Shown one piece after another: positions 1 to 9,334 of a DNA stretch of 64,000 nt. Numbering within the stretch: the first letter of the stretch is position 1; each line of letters opens with the position of its first letter. The stretch is taken from assembly GCF_019635155.1 (NCBI RefSeq), contig NZ_JAHBZY010000007.1:83557-147556 (forward strand), given 5' to 3'. Both the position numbers and the translations under genes were made by a program. The notes below the pieces were generated by a model, which searched no databases, was not told the origin of the DNA, and saw nothing but the letters and a program-made list of their open reading frames with translations. Source of the stretch: Nitrosomonas sp. GTDB taxonomy: Bacteria; Pseudomonadota; Gammaproteobacteria; Burkholderiales; Nitrosomonadaceae.

Positions 1-1311
1 AATGCAACACAGACTGATGGTAGTCCTCTGCCGGCATGGCTTAATTTTGATCCAGTCACTCGCAGTTTCAGCGGGATCCCTATCGTTTCGGGTGCTCTGG
101 GTATACTTGTTACCGCAACAGATTCAGAAAATATTTCGATATCAGACATTTTTGAAATTAATGTAGTCGCACAAGATCTAGTTTTAAGCGGCACTTCTGC
201 AGCCGATATCCTTAATGGCGCCAGTGGGAACGACACACTCAGCGGTTTTTCTGGGAACGATATCTTGAACGGTTATGCAGGAGACGATCGTTTAAACGGC
301 GGAAAAGGGATCGACACGATGATCGGGGGTACTGGAAATGATATCTATTGGGTCGATCATAGCGAGGATACCGTTATCGAGCAACTTCAAGAAGGAACTG
401 ATACCGTCCGGTCGAATATCAGTTATACCTTGACTGACAATGTTGAGCACTTGATACTTATCGGCAGCAATATCATTTTCGGAACCGGCAATGCACTGGA
501 CAACGAAATCACAGGGAATAGCGCCGATAATGTGCTAATTGGTAATGCCGGTAACGACAAACTCAACGGCAAAGGCGGCGCCGATATCATGCAAGGCGGC
601 GACGGCGACGACAGTTATTTCGTTGATCATTCAAGTGACCAAGTGATTGAAGAAGCGAATGCCGGTCATGATACGGTCATTGCAACAATTGCCTATGCGC
701 TTACCGATCATGTTGAGAATCTGACTTTATCCGGCGCTGCAGCCGATACGGGTATCGGCAATTCAGAAAATAATATCATCACTGGAAGTAAAGCGGCGAA
801 TATCCTATGGGGCCGCTCTGGAAATGACATACTTCTCGGCGATGGTGGCGCGGATACACTCTATGGTGAAGTTGGTGATGATACGCTTGATGGCGGGACC
901 GGCAAGGACACGCTCATAGGTGGAACAGGCAACGATACCTATATTTTCGGCAGAGGATATGGGAGAGATACGATTTTTGAAGAAGATTCGACCATTGATG
1001 TTACCGATCAGGTCACTTTTTTACCAGACATAAACCCGGATCAGATTTGGTTTCAACACGTCGGTAATAACCTGGAAGTTAGTATCATCGGTACCAGTGA
1101 CAAATTGATCATCAAAGATTGGTATCTTGATTCGAAACACCGGATTGATCAATTTAAAACCGCTGATGATGCGATGTTGCAAGATCATGAAATTGAATCT
1201 CTAGTCGCAGCCATGGCACCCCTCACAAAACCTGGAACCGGACAAACTGATCTGCCGGCATCTTACGAACCGATACTCGATCCGCTGATTTCAGCATTAT
1301 GGTTGGCATGA
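1..1311 (+). CDS. RTX/hemolysin-type calcium-binding protein, C-terminal part (5' end outside window)
   Basis: The frame is open from base 1, so the start lies outside the window. The first ~60 residues look like the end of a putative Ig/cadherin-like domain (PLPAWLNFDPVTRSFSGIP). Then come several blocks of glycine/aspartate nonapeptides of the GGxGxDxLx type (GNDTLSG, GGTGNDIYWVD, GGDGDDSYFVD, GGTGNDTYIFG), which in RTX proteins form calcium-bound beta-rolls. The last ~100 residues (DQVTFLPDI..QIWFQHVGNNLEVSIIG) resemble the domain usually found after RTX blocks. Proteins of this kind are exported by type I secretion with an uncleaved C-terminal signal. No secretion ATPase or fusion protein is nearby. 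It ends 10 bp before the convergent rng gene. The full function (enzyme, adhesin or S-layer) cannot be told from this part. Confidence 0.85.
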   Translation, partial: NATQTDGSPLPAWLNFDPVTRSFSGIPIVSGALGILVTATDSENISISDIFEINVVAQDLVLSGTSAADILNGASGNDTLSGFSGNDILNGYAGDDRLNGGKGIDTMIGGTGNDIYWVDHSEDTVIEQLQEGTDTVRSNISYTLTDNVEHLILIGSNIIFGTGNALDNEITGNSADNVLIGNAGNDKLNGKGGADIMQGGDGDDSYFVDHSSDQVIEEANAGHDTVIATIAYALTDHVENLTLSGAAADTGIGNSENNIITGSKAANILWGRSGNDILLGDGGADTLYGEVGDDTLDGGTGKDTLIGGTGNDTYIFGRGYGRDTIFEEDSTIDVTDQVTFLPDINPDQIWFQHVGNNLEVSIIGTSDKLIIKDWYLDSKHRIDQFKTADDAMLQDHEIESLVAAMAPLTKPGTGQTDLPASYEPILDPLISALWLA

Positions 1312-1320
1312 CACCAGCCA

Positions 1321-2775
1321 CTACATCAAAATGACATCATACTGTTCCTGCGTATACGATTCTTCGACTTGTAGGCTGATCGGTTTTGCGATGAAGTCGC
1401 CCAATTGCGCCAGGCTTTGCGATTCTTCGTCGAGGAATAGATCGATGACTTGCTGGGATGCCAGTATGCGAAATTCGTTGGCTTCAAATTGCCTGGCTTC
1501 GCGCAGCAGTTCACGCAAGATTTCGTAACAAACGGTTTGCGCGGTGCGAATTTCTCCCCGCCCCTGGCAGGTCGGGCAGGTTTCGCACAATACTTGCGCC
1601 AGGCTTTCGCGAGTGCGTTTGCGCGTCATCTCGACCAATCCGAGCGCGCTGAATCCACTGATGGTGATGCGGGTGCGGTCTTTTTGCAGGGCTTTGTTCA
1701 GTTCCGCAAGTACCGCATTGCGATGCTCTTCGGAATCCATATCAATGAAGTCGATAATGATGATACCGCCGAGATTGCGCAGCCGCAGTTGCCTAGCAAT
1801 CACTTGCGCGGCCTCGAGGTTGGTTTTGAAAATGGTATCGTCGAAATTGCGGACACCGACAAATCCGCCGGTATTAACATCCATCGTGGTGAGTGCTTCG
1901 GTTTGATCGATAATGACATACCCGCCGGATTTTAAATTGACGCGTTTCGCCAGCGATTTGTCGATTTCTTCTTCCACGGCGTATAAATCGAACAACGGCC
2001 GGTCACCAGTGTATAAGGTTACCCGTTCGGCAATATTGGTCATGTAATTTTGCGCGAATCGCACCAGCCGGTGATAATTCTCGCGCGAATCGACCCAAAT
2101 GCGATCGGTATCGTCGCCGACAAAATCACGTAAAACTCTGTGACTCAGATCGAGGTCTTGATACAGCAGCACCGGCGCCGCGATCGTGATTGATTGCAGT
2201 TCGATGTCATGCCATAGCCGGTGCAGATAGCCAAAATCCGCGCGCAGGTCATCTTCATCCGCAGTTTCCGCCATGGTTCGGATGATATACCCCCCCTTTT
2301 CTTCAGGGGGCAGGATTTGCTGCAGTCTCTCACGGAGCATCTCACGTTCGCTATTGTCTTCAATCCGTTGCGAAATCCCGATATAGGATTCTTGCGGCAA
2401 ATAGACTAATAACCGTCCGGCCAGGCTGATCTGCGTGGATAACCGCGCACCTTTGGTGCCGATCGCGTCTTTGATTACTTGCACCAGAATGCAATTGCCT
2501 TCGTATAGGAGTTTCTCAATGGGCTTGACCACGTCTCCTTCTTGCATTGAATTGCGGATATCGGCCACATGCAAAAATGCGGCCCGGTCAAGACCGATAT
2601 CGACAAAAGCTGATTGCATCCCTGGCAGGACACGGCTGACACGGCCATTATAAATATTACCGACAATGCCGCGACCGCTGGTTCGTTCGATATGTAATTC
2701 TTGTGTCACCCCTTGCTCTAGAATCGCCACCCGGGTTTCTTGTGGTGTGATATTCACCAGAATCTCATTACTCAT
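1321..2775 (-). CDS. rng: Ribonuclease G (RNase E/G family)
   Basis: A 484-residue endoribonuclease of RNase G length, without the long C-terminal scaffold of RNase E. It matures 16S rRNA 5' ends and decays some mRNAs. An S1 RNA-binding domain covers about residues 38-125. The catalytic core shows TMDVNTGG (Asp299) and IDFIDM (Asp345), the two metal-binding aspartates of the family. CETCPTC (397-403) is the zinc-link pair that joins subunits. It is the last gene of the minus-strand group nadD-rsfS-rlmH-maf-rng, a common betaproteobacterial order in which maf directly precedes rng. Confidence 0.96.
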   Translation of the reverse strand: MSNEILVNITPQETRVAILEQGVTQELHIERTSGRGIVGNIYNGRVSRVLPGMQSAFVDIGLDRAAFLHVADIRNSMQEGDVVKPIEKLLYEGNCILVQVIKDAIGTKGARLSTQISLAGRLLVYLPQESYIGISQRIEDNSEREMLRERLQQILPPEEKGGYIIRTMAETADEDDLRADFGYLHRLWHDIELQSITIAAPVLLYQDLDLSHRVLRDFVGDDTDRIWVDSRENYHRLVRFAQNYMTNIAERVTLYTGDRPLFDLYAVEEEIDKSLAKRVNLKSGGYVIIDQTEALTTMDVNTGGFVGVRNFDDTIFKTNLEAAQVIARQLRLRNLGGIIIIDFIDMDSEEHRNAVLAELNKALQKDRTRITISGFSALGLVEMTRKRTRESLAQVLCETCPTCQGRGEIRTAQTVCYEILRELLREARQFEANEFRILASQQVIDLFLDEESQSLAQLGDFIAKPISLQVEESYTQEQYDVILM

Positions 2776-2846
2776 GCTTGCGATGAATTAATCAGTTTAT
2801 TAAATTCTTAATTTTTATTTTCAATAGCTCACAACCAATTATCCGA

Positions 2847-3464
2847 TCAAATGATCGTGATCCCGACTTCTTCAAGTAACTGGGCGGTTTCATACAGCGG
2901 CAAGCCCATGATGCCACTGTAACTTCCGGAAATATCAACGATAAATGCAGCCGCGATGCCTTGAATGGCATAAGCACCCGCTTTATCAAGCACGTGATGA
3001 TTGGTTATAAAATTCCGAATTTCGATTTCACTGAGTTCACGAAACCGGACAGTAGAGGTCGATAATCTGATTTGCAAAACATCTTTCACCACAACGCCAA
3101 TGGCTGTCATTACCTGATGGGAACGACCCGACAAAGTTTTCAGCATTTTTTCGGCATCGGCTTTATCTCGCGGCTTTCCTAGAATGCAACCATCAATCGT
3201 AACGACAGTATCGGCAGCCAATACCGGGTAAATGGGTAAGTGCCGTTGCAATACCTTATCCCAGCCTTCGCTGGCCTTATTTCGTGTTATTCGGTAGATA
3301 TAATCTTTAGGTGATTCATTATCAAGTGGTTTTTCATCGATATCGATCGCACGGCCAGCCGTTTCGCGCATCATCAACAAATTAAACTTCACGCCGATTT
3401 GCCTTAATAATTCACGTCTTCTTGGACTTCTGGAAGCAAGGTATATTTGGTTTTCAGGAATCAT
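2847..3464 (-). CDS. maf: Maf-like nucleoside triphosphate pyrophosphatase
   Basis: A Maf/YhdE-family house-cleaning pyrophosphatase (about 205 residues) that hydrolyses non-canonical or surplus nucleoside triphosphates (dTTP/UTP type). The N-terminal signature LASRSPRRRELL and the central LAADTVVTIDG segment, with the catalytic aspartate, are intact, as is the Gly-rich SGSYSGIMGLP near the C-terminus. An in-frame TTG at 3485 would add seven residues. The ATG at 3464 puts the signature four to seven residues from the N-terminus, as is usual, so it is preferred, although neither start has a clear Shine-Dalgarno. It lies between rlmH and rng. Confidence 0.92.
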   Translation of the reverse strand: MIPENQIYLASRSPRRRELLRQIGVKFNLLMMRETAGRAIDIDEKPLDNESPKDYIYRITRNKASEGWDKVLQRHLPIYPVLAADTVVTIDGCILGKPRDKADAEKMLKTLSGRSHQVMTAIGVVVKDVLQIRLSTSTVRFRELSEIEIRNFITNHHVLDKAGAYAIQGIAAAFIVDISGSYSGIMGLPLYETAQLLEEVGITII

Positions 3465-3577
3465 GAGAGATCCATTTACATTCAAAAAAGATAAATATGA
3501 AACATTCAGCAGGAATCAGCCGTTCTCTACTTCTTATGATAATCAGGATCGTTCATTTTTCGAAGTGACTGCGTTGA

Positions 3578-4048
3578 TTAATCCCGATGATAGGGATGAT
3601 TTTTGATAATGGATACCGCACGATATATTTGTTCCGCCAGCAATACCCGGGCAAGTCCATGCGGCAAAGTAAGGTTCGATAGCGCAATCAGTTCGTTACC
3701 GGTACTTTTGATATCACGGTGCAACCCGTCGGCGCCGCCAATGACGAACGCCACTGTTTCACCTTGATCCATCCAATCCTGCAAGGCAAGCGAAAATTCT
3801 TTAGTGGTCCAATGCTGACCGCGCTCATCCAATACCTTAATTCGGCACTGCGGCGGTATAGCTGTTTGAATTCTTTGATATTCTGACGATAATAATTGCT
3901 CGACCGTTTTCCCGGTGGTTCGTTTTTCCGGCTTGACTTCAATGAGATTGACCATTATCTCTCGTGGCAACCGCTTGATGTATTCCTGATAACCGCTGTT
4001 AATCCAGTCAGGCAATTTATTTCCGACAGCGATAATAAAAAATTTCAT
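3578..4048 (-). CDS. rlmH: 23S rRNA (pseudouridine1915-N3)-methyltransferase RlmH
   Basis: A 156-residue SPOUT-fold methyltransferase that methylates pseudouridine 1915 in helix 69 of 23S rRNA, using SAM on assembled 70S ribosomes. The sequence shows the family's FVIGGADGL glycine-rich knot segment and the C-terminal LLAEQIYRAVSIIKNHPYHRD tail. Length matches the family. It follows rsfS with only a 12-bp gap, the standard rsfS-rlmH pairing of ribosome-related genes. Confidence 0.97.
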   Translation of the reverse strand: MKFFIIAVGNKLPDWINSGYQEYIKRLPREIMVNLIEVKPEKRTTGKTVEQLLSSEYQRIQTAIPPQCRIKVLDERGQHWTTKEFSLALQDWMDQGETVAFVIGGADGLHRDIKSTGNELIALSNLTLPHGLARVLLAEQIYRAVSIIKNHPYHRD

Positions 4049-4060
4049 AATGGAAAGTTA

Positions 4061-4408
4061 TCACGCGCTATTGGGAATGGAAGCAGCCGGATCTGACCAT
4101 AAAGCTTTTAAATTATAATAATCCCGAATAGCCGGAAGCATGATATGAACGATCACATCGCCAAGGTCGACTAGTAACCATTCCCCGGTTTGTTCTCCTT
4201 CCACGCTATAAATTTTCCCGCCGGCGGCTTTAACTTTTTCTTGTACATTACCGGCGAGCGCTTTTGTTTGCCGGGTTGAGTCCGCGCTGGCAATGACAAT
4301 ATATTCAAACATTGATGTAATTTTTGCGACATCCACTACATCAATATCATGCGCTTTTATTTCTTCCAGCGCATCAATAACGATCGTAATAAGTTCTTTA
4401 GAATTCAT
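4061..4408 (-). CDS. rsfS: Ribosomal silencing factor RsfS
   Basis: A 115-residue RsfS/DUF143 protein that binds ribosomal protein L14 and blocks subunit joining in starvation. Typical segments are ALEEIKAHDIDVVDV, IVIASADSTRQTKALA and GEWLLVDLGDVIVHIM. It starts 5 bp after nadD stops, so the two are almost certainly co-transcribed and translationally coupled. Formerly annotated as an iojap-like protein. Confidence 0.96.
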   Translation of the reverse strand: MNSKELITIVIDALEEIKAHDIDVVDVAKITSMFEYIVIASADSTRQTKALAGNVQEKVKAAGGKIYSVEGEQTGEWLLVDLGDVIVHIMLPAIRDYYNLKALWSDPAASIPNSA

Positions 4409-4413
4409 AAATT

Positions 4414-5082
4414 TCAGGTATATAACCGGTTGCTTTTAATATAGTCGAGCACACTCTCCGGAAGCAAGTAACGAATACTCTTTCCAGCGGAGAGTAATGC
4501 ACGTATCCGCGAAGCAGATATCTCCAACATGGAAGTCTGTGCAGTATAGATGAATCCACTGGATTGAATCGCTAAATCACTGACACTAACAATGTGACGA
4601 GTTGAAAATTCTTGTTGCGTGATTGCCGGCAGCTGTTGCGTTTCTTTTAACGAAGCGTAGCCAGGACGGGCGACAATAATGAAATGGCACAAGTCGAATA
4701 ACTCGAGCCATTCGGTCCATTGATCAATCTTGATAAAAGCATCGGTTCCCAAAATGAAACAAAGTACCGCATGATCCCCTAATTCACATTTATATTCCCG
4801 CAATGTTTGCACCGTCGCCGTTATGCCAGGCCGGCTGATTTCACGTTCATCCAATTCAAATCGCAGGTTGTCCCGGATAGCCAAGCGCACCATTGCCGCA
4901 CGATGATCTCTGGATGCTACGGGAGTACGTCGAAGACGGGGAGCGCCTGAAGGCACAAAAAAAATTTTCTGGAAGCCGATCGTATCGCATAGCTCTTCGG
5001 CAATCCGTAAGTGGCCGTCATGAATAGGATCGAATGTTCCACCATAGATGCCAATTAGAGGCAGTTTATTGATAATCTGCAC
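4414..5082 (-). CDS. nadD: Nicotinate-nucleotide adenylyltransferase
   Basis: A 222-residue NaMN adenylyltransferase that makes deamido-NAD from nicotinate mononucleotide and ATP in NAD synthesis. The N-terminal nucleotidyltransferase motif GIYGGTFDPIHDGH carries the HxGH residues, and the C-terminal EISASRIRALL is the ISSTxIR motif. It heads the nadD-rsfS-rlmH-maf-rng run and follows aceF by 28 bp, so some read-through from aceEF is possible. Confidence 0.96.
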   Translation of the reverse strand: MQIINKLPLIGIYGGTFDPIHDGHLRIAEELCDTIGFQKIFFVPSGAPRLRRTPVASRDHRAAMVRLAIRDNLRFELDEREISRPGITATVQTLREYKCELGDHAVLCFILGTDAFIKIDQWTEWLELFDLCHFIIVARPGYASLKETQQLPAITQQEFSTRHIVSVSDLAIQSSGFIYTAQTSMLEISASRIRALLSAGKSIRYLLPESVLDYIKSNRLYT

Positions 5083-5110
5083 TTTTTATCAATAAAGAAA
5101 CGAAAAATCA

Positions 5111-6430
5111 TCAGAGTAAGGCCAAGCGCATATCGGTTAACACCTCGGATAAATGCGTGGTAAACCGCGCTGCCGTGGCACCATCAATGACGCGGTGATC
5201 ATACGAAAGCGATAAAGGAAGCATTAGGCGCGGAACGAATTTATTGTCACGAAAAACCGGTTTAATGCTGGCTTTTGAAACTCCTAAAATGGCAACCTCC
5301 GGCGCATTGATAATCGGAGTAAATGCCGTCCCACCGATACCGCCAAGACTCGAAATAGTAAAACCGGATCCTTGCATGTCGGCTGGCTTGATCTTACCTT
5401 CGCGAGCGAGCGATGATAATCGCGTCAATTCTTCAGCGATCGTAATAATTCCCTTTTGATCAACATCTTTTATGACTGGAACAACCAAACCATTGGGAGT
5501 ATCGACTGCAAAACCAATATGATAATAATGCTTGATAATCAGATTGATTTCACCTTCGACATCTTTATCGAGAGAGGCGTTGAATTCCGGAAATTTTTTC
5601 AGCGGCGCAATTAATGCTTTCATTAAAAAAGCCAGAAAGGTCAATTTCACAGGATTCTCTTTAGCATTTGCGTTCGATTCTTTTCGCAAAGCCTCCAATT
5701 CAGTAATATCCGCTTCATCGAATTGCGTTACATGTGGAATCATCACCCAATTTCGATGCAGATTAGCGCCCGAAATTTGTTTAATTCGCGTCAGTGACTT
5801 TAATTCGACAGGGCCGAATTTTGCAAAATTAACCTGCGGCCAAGGTAGTAAATCAAGCGCAGCTCCGCTATCAGTTACACGGGATTTTGAAAGCTCCGCT
5901 TTGACATAGGCTTGCACATCTTCTTTCAGAATCCGATGCTTAAGGCCACTTCCCGTTACCAAATCCAGATTGACACCCAATTCACGGGCAAAACGCCGAA
6001 TCGATGGACTCGCATGCGCTTTGGAAGGTTCAGTACGAGTATTTGCATCTGGTGGTATCGACTTGGATGCTGATTGAACTAACTCCGGTTCGATTGCCGG
6101 TTTAGCCGTCGGTTCGGGTAAAACGACAGGCGCCTTTGGTGAATCGATATTTTCATCCGGCCGCTTCGCAGATTCCGGTTGGATCTCGCCGGTTACTTCG
6201 ATGGCAAGTATCGCTTTTCCCTCGGATACTTTGTCGCCGGCTTTAACAAATACTTCCTTGATCAAGCCAGTATAAGGCGAAGGAATCTCTATGGTGGCCT
6301 TATCGGATTCCAGCGTTATTAGCGAATCTTCCACAGTAACGCTATCACCGGATTTCACCAGGATATCGATAACAGGGACATCCTTGAAATCACCAATATC
6401 AGGAACTAAGACTTGTTTTATCTTCGCCAC
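5111..6430 (-). CDS. aceF: Dihydrolipoamide acetyltransferase, E2 of pyruvate dehydrogenase
   Basis: The E2 core (439 residues) transfers acetyl groups from lipoyl-lysine to CoA. It has one lipoyl domain (residues 1-80, ESDKATIEIP with Lys44 as lipoylation site), a Pro/Ala/Glu-rich linker, an E1/E3-binding domain (about 140-176, SPSIRRFARELGVNLDLV) and the catalytic domain ending with SYDHRVIDGA, which carries the active-site histidine. Many proteobacterial AceF have two or three lipoyl domains; this one has a single domain. It is downstream of aceE, but the gap is 216 bp and contains an inverted-repeat element. No lpd (E3) gene is in the window. Confidence 0.96.
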   Translation of the reverse strand: MAKIKQVLVPDIGDFKDVPVIDILVKSGDSVTVEDSLITLESDKATIEIPSPYTGLIKEVFVKAGDKVSEGKAILAIEVTGEIQPESAKRPDENIDSPKAPVVLPEPTAKPAIEPELVQSASKSIPPDANTRTEPSKAHASPSIRRFARELGVNLDLVTGSGLKHRILKEDVQAYVKAELSKSRVTDSGAALDLLPWPQVNFAKFGPVELKSLTRIKQISGANLHRNWVMIPHVTQFDEADITELEALRKESNANAKENPVKLTFLAFLMKALIAPLKKFPEFNASLDKDVEGEINLIIKHYYHIGFAVDTPNGLVVPVIKDVDQKGIITIAEELTRLSSLAREGKIKPADMQGSGFTISSLGGIGGTAFTPIINAPEVAILGVSKASIKPVFRDNKFVPRLMLPLSLSYDHRVIDGATAARFTTHLSEVLTDMRLALL

Positions 6431-6498
6431 ACGCTATCCTCTAAACACTCACCCATACAGCGATAATCATAGATACTTTCGCATTCTCATATATCCAA

Positions 6499-6642
6499 GG
6501 AAACGCTGATTAATTGATTGCACGAGCGAATCACTTCGTCGCGCGGCACTCGCTCCATCACCTATTTTGTTGATATGCCCCGGCTGTTCCGTTCCGTGCG
6601 CCTCGTGCTTCATCTCGTTCGTCGAATTAATCAGTGTTTTCC
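6499..6642. mobile_element. Small element with terminal inverted repeats between aceE and aceF
   Basis: The 144-bp segment opens with GGAAACGCTGATTAATT (6499-6515) and closes with AATTAATCAGTGTTTTCC (6625-6642), near-perfect inverses. It carries no gene and fills most of the space between the aceE stop and the aceF start. This is the layout of a miniature inverted-repeat transposable element, probably moved in trans by a transposase. No clear target duplication is visible, so it may be old. It differs in sequence from the 140-bp element at 9335 and 61637. Confidence 0.55.
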
Positions 6643-6646
6643 TAAT

Positions 6647-9307
6647 CTAGCTAATTACAGGATTCGGTTTCTCAGGGTCGATGCCATATTTTTGCATTGC
6701 ATCGACCACTTGTTGTTGGGAAACTTTTCCGTCTTCCGCAAGCGCTTTGAGTGTAGCAACGACAATATAATATCGATCCACTTCAAAGAAATGCCGCAGT
6801 TTCTGCCGGGTATCCGAACGTCCGAAGCCATCGGTTCCCAAAACGCGATATTTCCCCGGCACGAACTCCCGGATCTGATCGGCATAAATTTTCATATAGT
6901 CGGATGCGGCGATAACCGGCCCTGAACGACCATTCAAGCAATTTTCCACATGCGATAACCGGCCCGGCTGTGTTGGATGGAGCGTATTCCATCGCACCAC
7001 ACCCAGTGCTTCACGCCGCAATTCGTTGAAACTGGTTACACTCCAGATATCGGCATTTACTTGATACTCAGCTTTGAGAATTTCGCTGGCTGCGATCACT
7101 TCCCGCAGAATAACACCGGCTCCAAGCAACTGCACACGCGGATGGGTAGCATCCTTACCGCCTTCTTTGAATAAGTACATCCCTTTGAGAATGTCTTGCT
7201 CGACACCGCCGGGCATTGCAGGGTGCGAGTAATTTTCATTCATGACAGTGATGTAATAATAGACATCTTCTTGTTCTTGATACATTCGCCGCAAACCATC
7301 CTGAATAATGACAGCCAATTCATAAGCGAATGCCGGATCATACGATACGCAATTCGGAACTGTCGAAGCAATAATGTGACTATGACCGTCCTCATGCTGC
7401 AGCCCTTCACCATTCAGGGTTGTTCGCCCTGCCGTACCACCGATCAGAAAACCACGGCAACGCATATCGCCAGCAGCCCAAGTCAAGTCACCAATGCGTT
7501 GAAAACCAAACATCGAGTAAAAAATGAAAAAAGGAATCATCTGAATTCCATGCGTGCTATACGATGTCGCTGCGGCTATCCAGGACGACATCGCACCCGC
7601 TTCGCAAATTCCTTCTTGCAAAATCTGCCCATGCTTGTCTTCTTTGTAATACATCAACTGATCCGCATCTTGCGGTGTATATAGCTGCCCCACCGAGGAC
7701 CAGATACCCAGTTGCCGAAACATTCCTTCCATGCCGAAAGTGCGTGATTCATCCGCTACGATGGGAACAATATGTTTGCCAATCTGTTTATCCTTGACCA
7801 GGATATTCAGAATACGCACATACGCCATAGTCGTCGATGATTCGTGCCCTTCCCCGCTGGCTTTGAGCAATGCTTCAAAAGCTGATAACGGTGGTACTCG
7901 CAAAGAAGCCGCTGTTGTTTTGCGTCGATGAAAGCTACCGCCCAGTATGTTCCGGCGTTCTTGCAGATATTTGAACTCAGGAGAATCCTCAGCAAAAGTG
8001 AGATATGGGATTTCGTCGATTTGGTCATCCGGGATATCCAGACCGAACCGATTCCGGAAAGCTTTTAATGAGGTTGTTCCCATTTTTTTCTGCTGGTGCG
8101 TAATATTCTGAGCTTCACCAGCTTCACCCATACCGTATCCTTTGATCGTTTTTGCCAAAATAACAGTGGGTTGCCCTGTGTGCTTAGCCGCCGCTGCATA
8201 GGCGGCATAAACTTTATAAGGATCGTGCCCGCCACGATTTAGCCGCCAGACATCATCATCCGACATATTGGCGACCATTTCCAATAATTCAGGGTATTTA
8301 CCAAAAAAATGCTCTCTCACATAAGCGCCATCTCTGGATTTAAAATTTTGATATTCGCCATCGACGCATTCCATCATGCGCTTTTGTAGTAAGCCCTTAG
8401 TATCTTTCGCCAGCAACGGATCCCAGTAGGATCCCCAAATCACTTTGATGACATTCCAACCCGCGCCACGAAACGCGCCTTCCAGTTCCTGAATAATTTT
8501 ACCATTCCCGCGAACAGGACCATCCAGGCGCTGCAAGTTACAATTAACAACGAAGATCAGGTTGTCGAGATTTTCCCGGGAAGCCAAGGAAATGGCGCCG
8601 AGCGATTCAGGCTCATCCATTTCACCGTCCCCCATAAAAGCCCAGACCTTTCGTCCGGTACTATCGATCAATCCCCGGCTGTCGAGATACTTCATAAACC
8701 GGGCTTGATAGATAGCCATCAAAGGGCCTAACCCCATTGAAACCGTCGGAAATTGCCAAAAAGTCGGCATCAACCACGGATGGGGATACGACGATAACCC
8801 ATTACCGCCTGCTTCTTGACGAAAATTGTCCAACTTCGCTTGACTGAGCTCTCCGGAAAGAAATGCATAAGCATATACGCCCGGAGAAGAATGTCCCTGT
8901 ACGTAAACCAAATCACCGCCGTGCGTTTCCGATGGTGCATGCCAGAAATGGTTATAGCCGACATCATATAGCGTCGCCGCCGATGCAAAGCTCGCGATAT
9001 GCCCGCCTACATTCGTTTTTTTGTTAGCACGCAACACCATGGCCATGGCGTTCCAACGCACGTATGACCGAATGCGATGCTCAATAGCGTTATTGCCGGG
9101 TGAGCGTTCTTCCTTCCCGGTCGGTATCGTATTGATATAAGCGGTGGTGGCGCTATAAGGTAAATAAGCACCTGATCGGCGGGCTTTCTCAATCAATTTT
9201 TCCAGCAAAAAATGCGCGCGTTCGCCACCCGCTTGAGTGATAACCGAATCTAATGCATCCAGCCATTCCTGAGTTTCTTGCGGGTCAATGTCCGACTGCA
9301 ATCCCAT
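6647..9307 (-). CDS. aceE: Pyruvate dehydrogenase E1 component, homodimeric type
   Basis: A thiamine-diphosphate enzyme of 886 residues that decarboxylates pyruvate and acetylates the E2 lipoyl group. Length and sequence match the single-chain alpha2 E1 of proteobacteria. GDGEMDEPES and the following NLDNLIFVVNCNLQRLDGP form the ThDP/Mg-binding segment, and conserved TLNGEGLQHEDGHSH lies in the C-terminal half. A GTG at 9316 is in frame, but AGGAG at 9318-9322 is 10 bp from the ATG at 9307, so that start is chosen. The gene sits between two small mobile elements: a MITE ends only 13 bp upstream of its ribosome-binding site and another begins directly after its stop. Confidence 0.96.
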   Translation of the reverse strand: MGLQSDIDPQETQEWLDALDSVITQAGGERAHFLLEKLIEKARRSGAYLPYSATTAYINTIPTGKEERSPGNNAIEHRIRSYVRWNAMAMVLRANKKTNVGGHIASFASAATLYDVGYNHFWHAPSETHGGDLVYVQGHSSPGVYAYAFLSGELSQAKLDNFRQEAGGNGLSSYPHPWLMPTFWQFPTVSMGLGPLMAIYQARFMKYLDSRGLIDSTGRKVWAFMGDGEMDEPESLGAISLASRENLDNLIFVVNCNLQRLDGPVRGNGKIIQELEGAFRGAGWNVIKVIWGSYWDPLLAKDTKGLLQKRMMECVDGEYQNFKSRDGAYVREHFFGKYPELLEMVANMSDDDVWRLNRGGHDPYKVYAAYAAAAKHTGQPTVILAKTIKGYGMGEAGEAQNITHQQKKMGTTSLKAFRNRFGLDIPDDQIDEIPYLTFAEDSPEFKYLQERRNILGGSFHRRKTTAASLRVPPLSAFEALLKASGEGHESSTTMAYVRILNILVKDKQIGKHIVPIVADESRTFGMEGMFRQLGIWSSVGQLYTPQDADQLMYYKEDKHGQILQEGICEAGAMSSWIAAATSYSTHGIQMIPFFIFYSMFGFQRIGDLTWAAGDMRCRGFLIGGTAGRTTLNGEGLQHEDGHSHIIASTVPNCVSYDPAFAYELAVIIQDGLRRMYQEQEDVYYYITVMNENYSHPAMPGGVEQDILKGMYLFKEGGKDATHPRVQLLGAGVILREVIAASEILKAEYQVNADIWSVTSFNELRREALGVVRWNTLHPTQPGRLSHVENCLNGRSGPVIAASDYMKIYADQIREFVPGKYRVLGTDGFGRSDTRQKLRHFFEVDRYYIVVATLKALAEDGKVSQQQVVDAMQKYGIDPEKPNPVIS

Positions 9308-9334
9308 ATCAAGCACACTCCTAAAAGTTATCTT

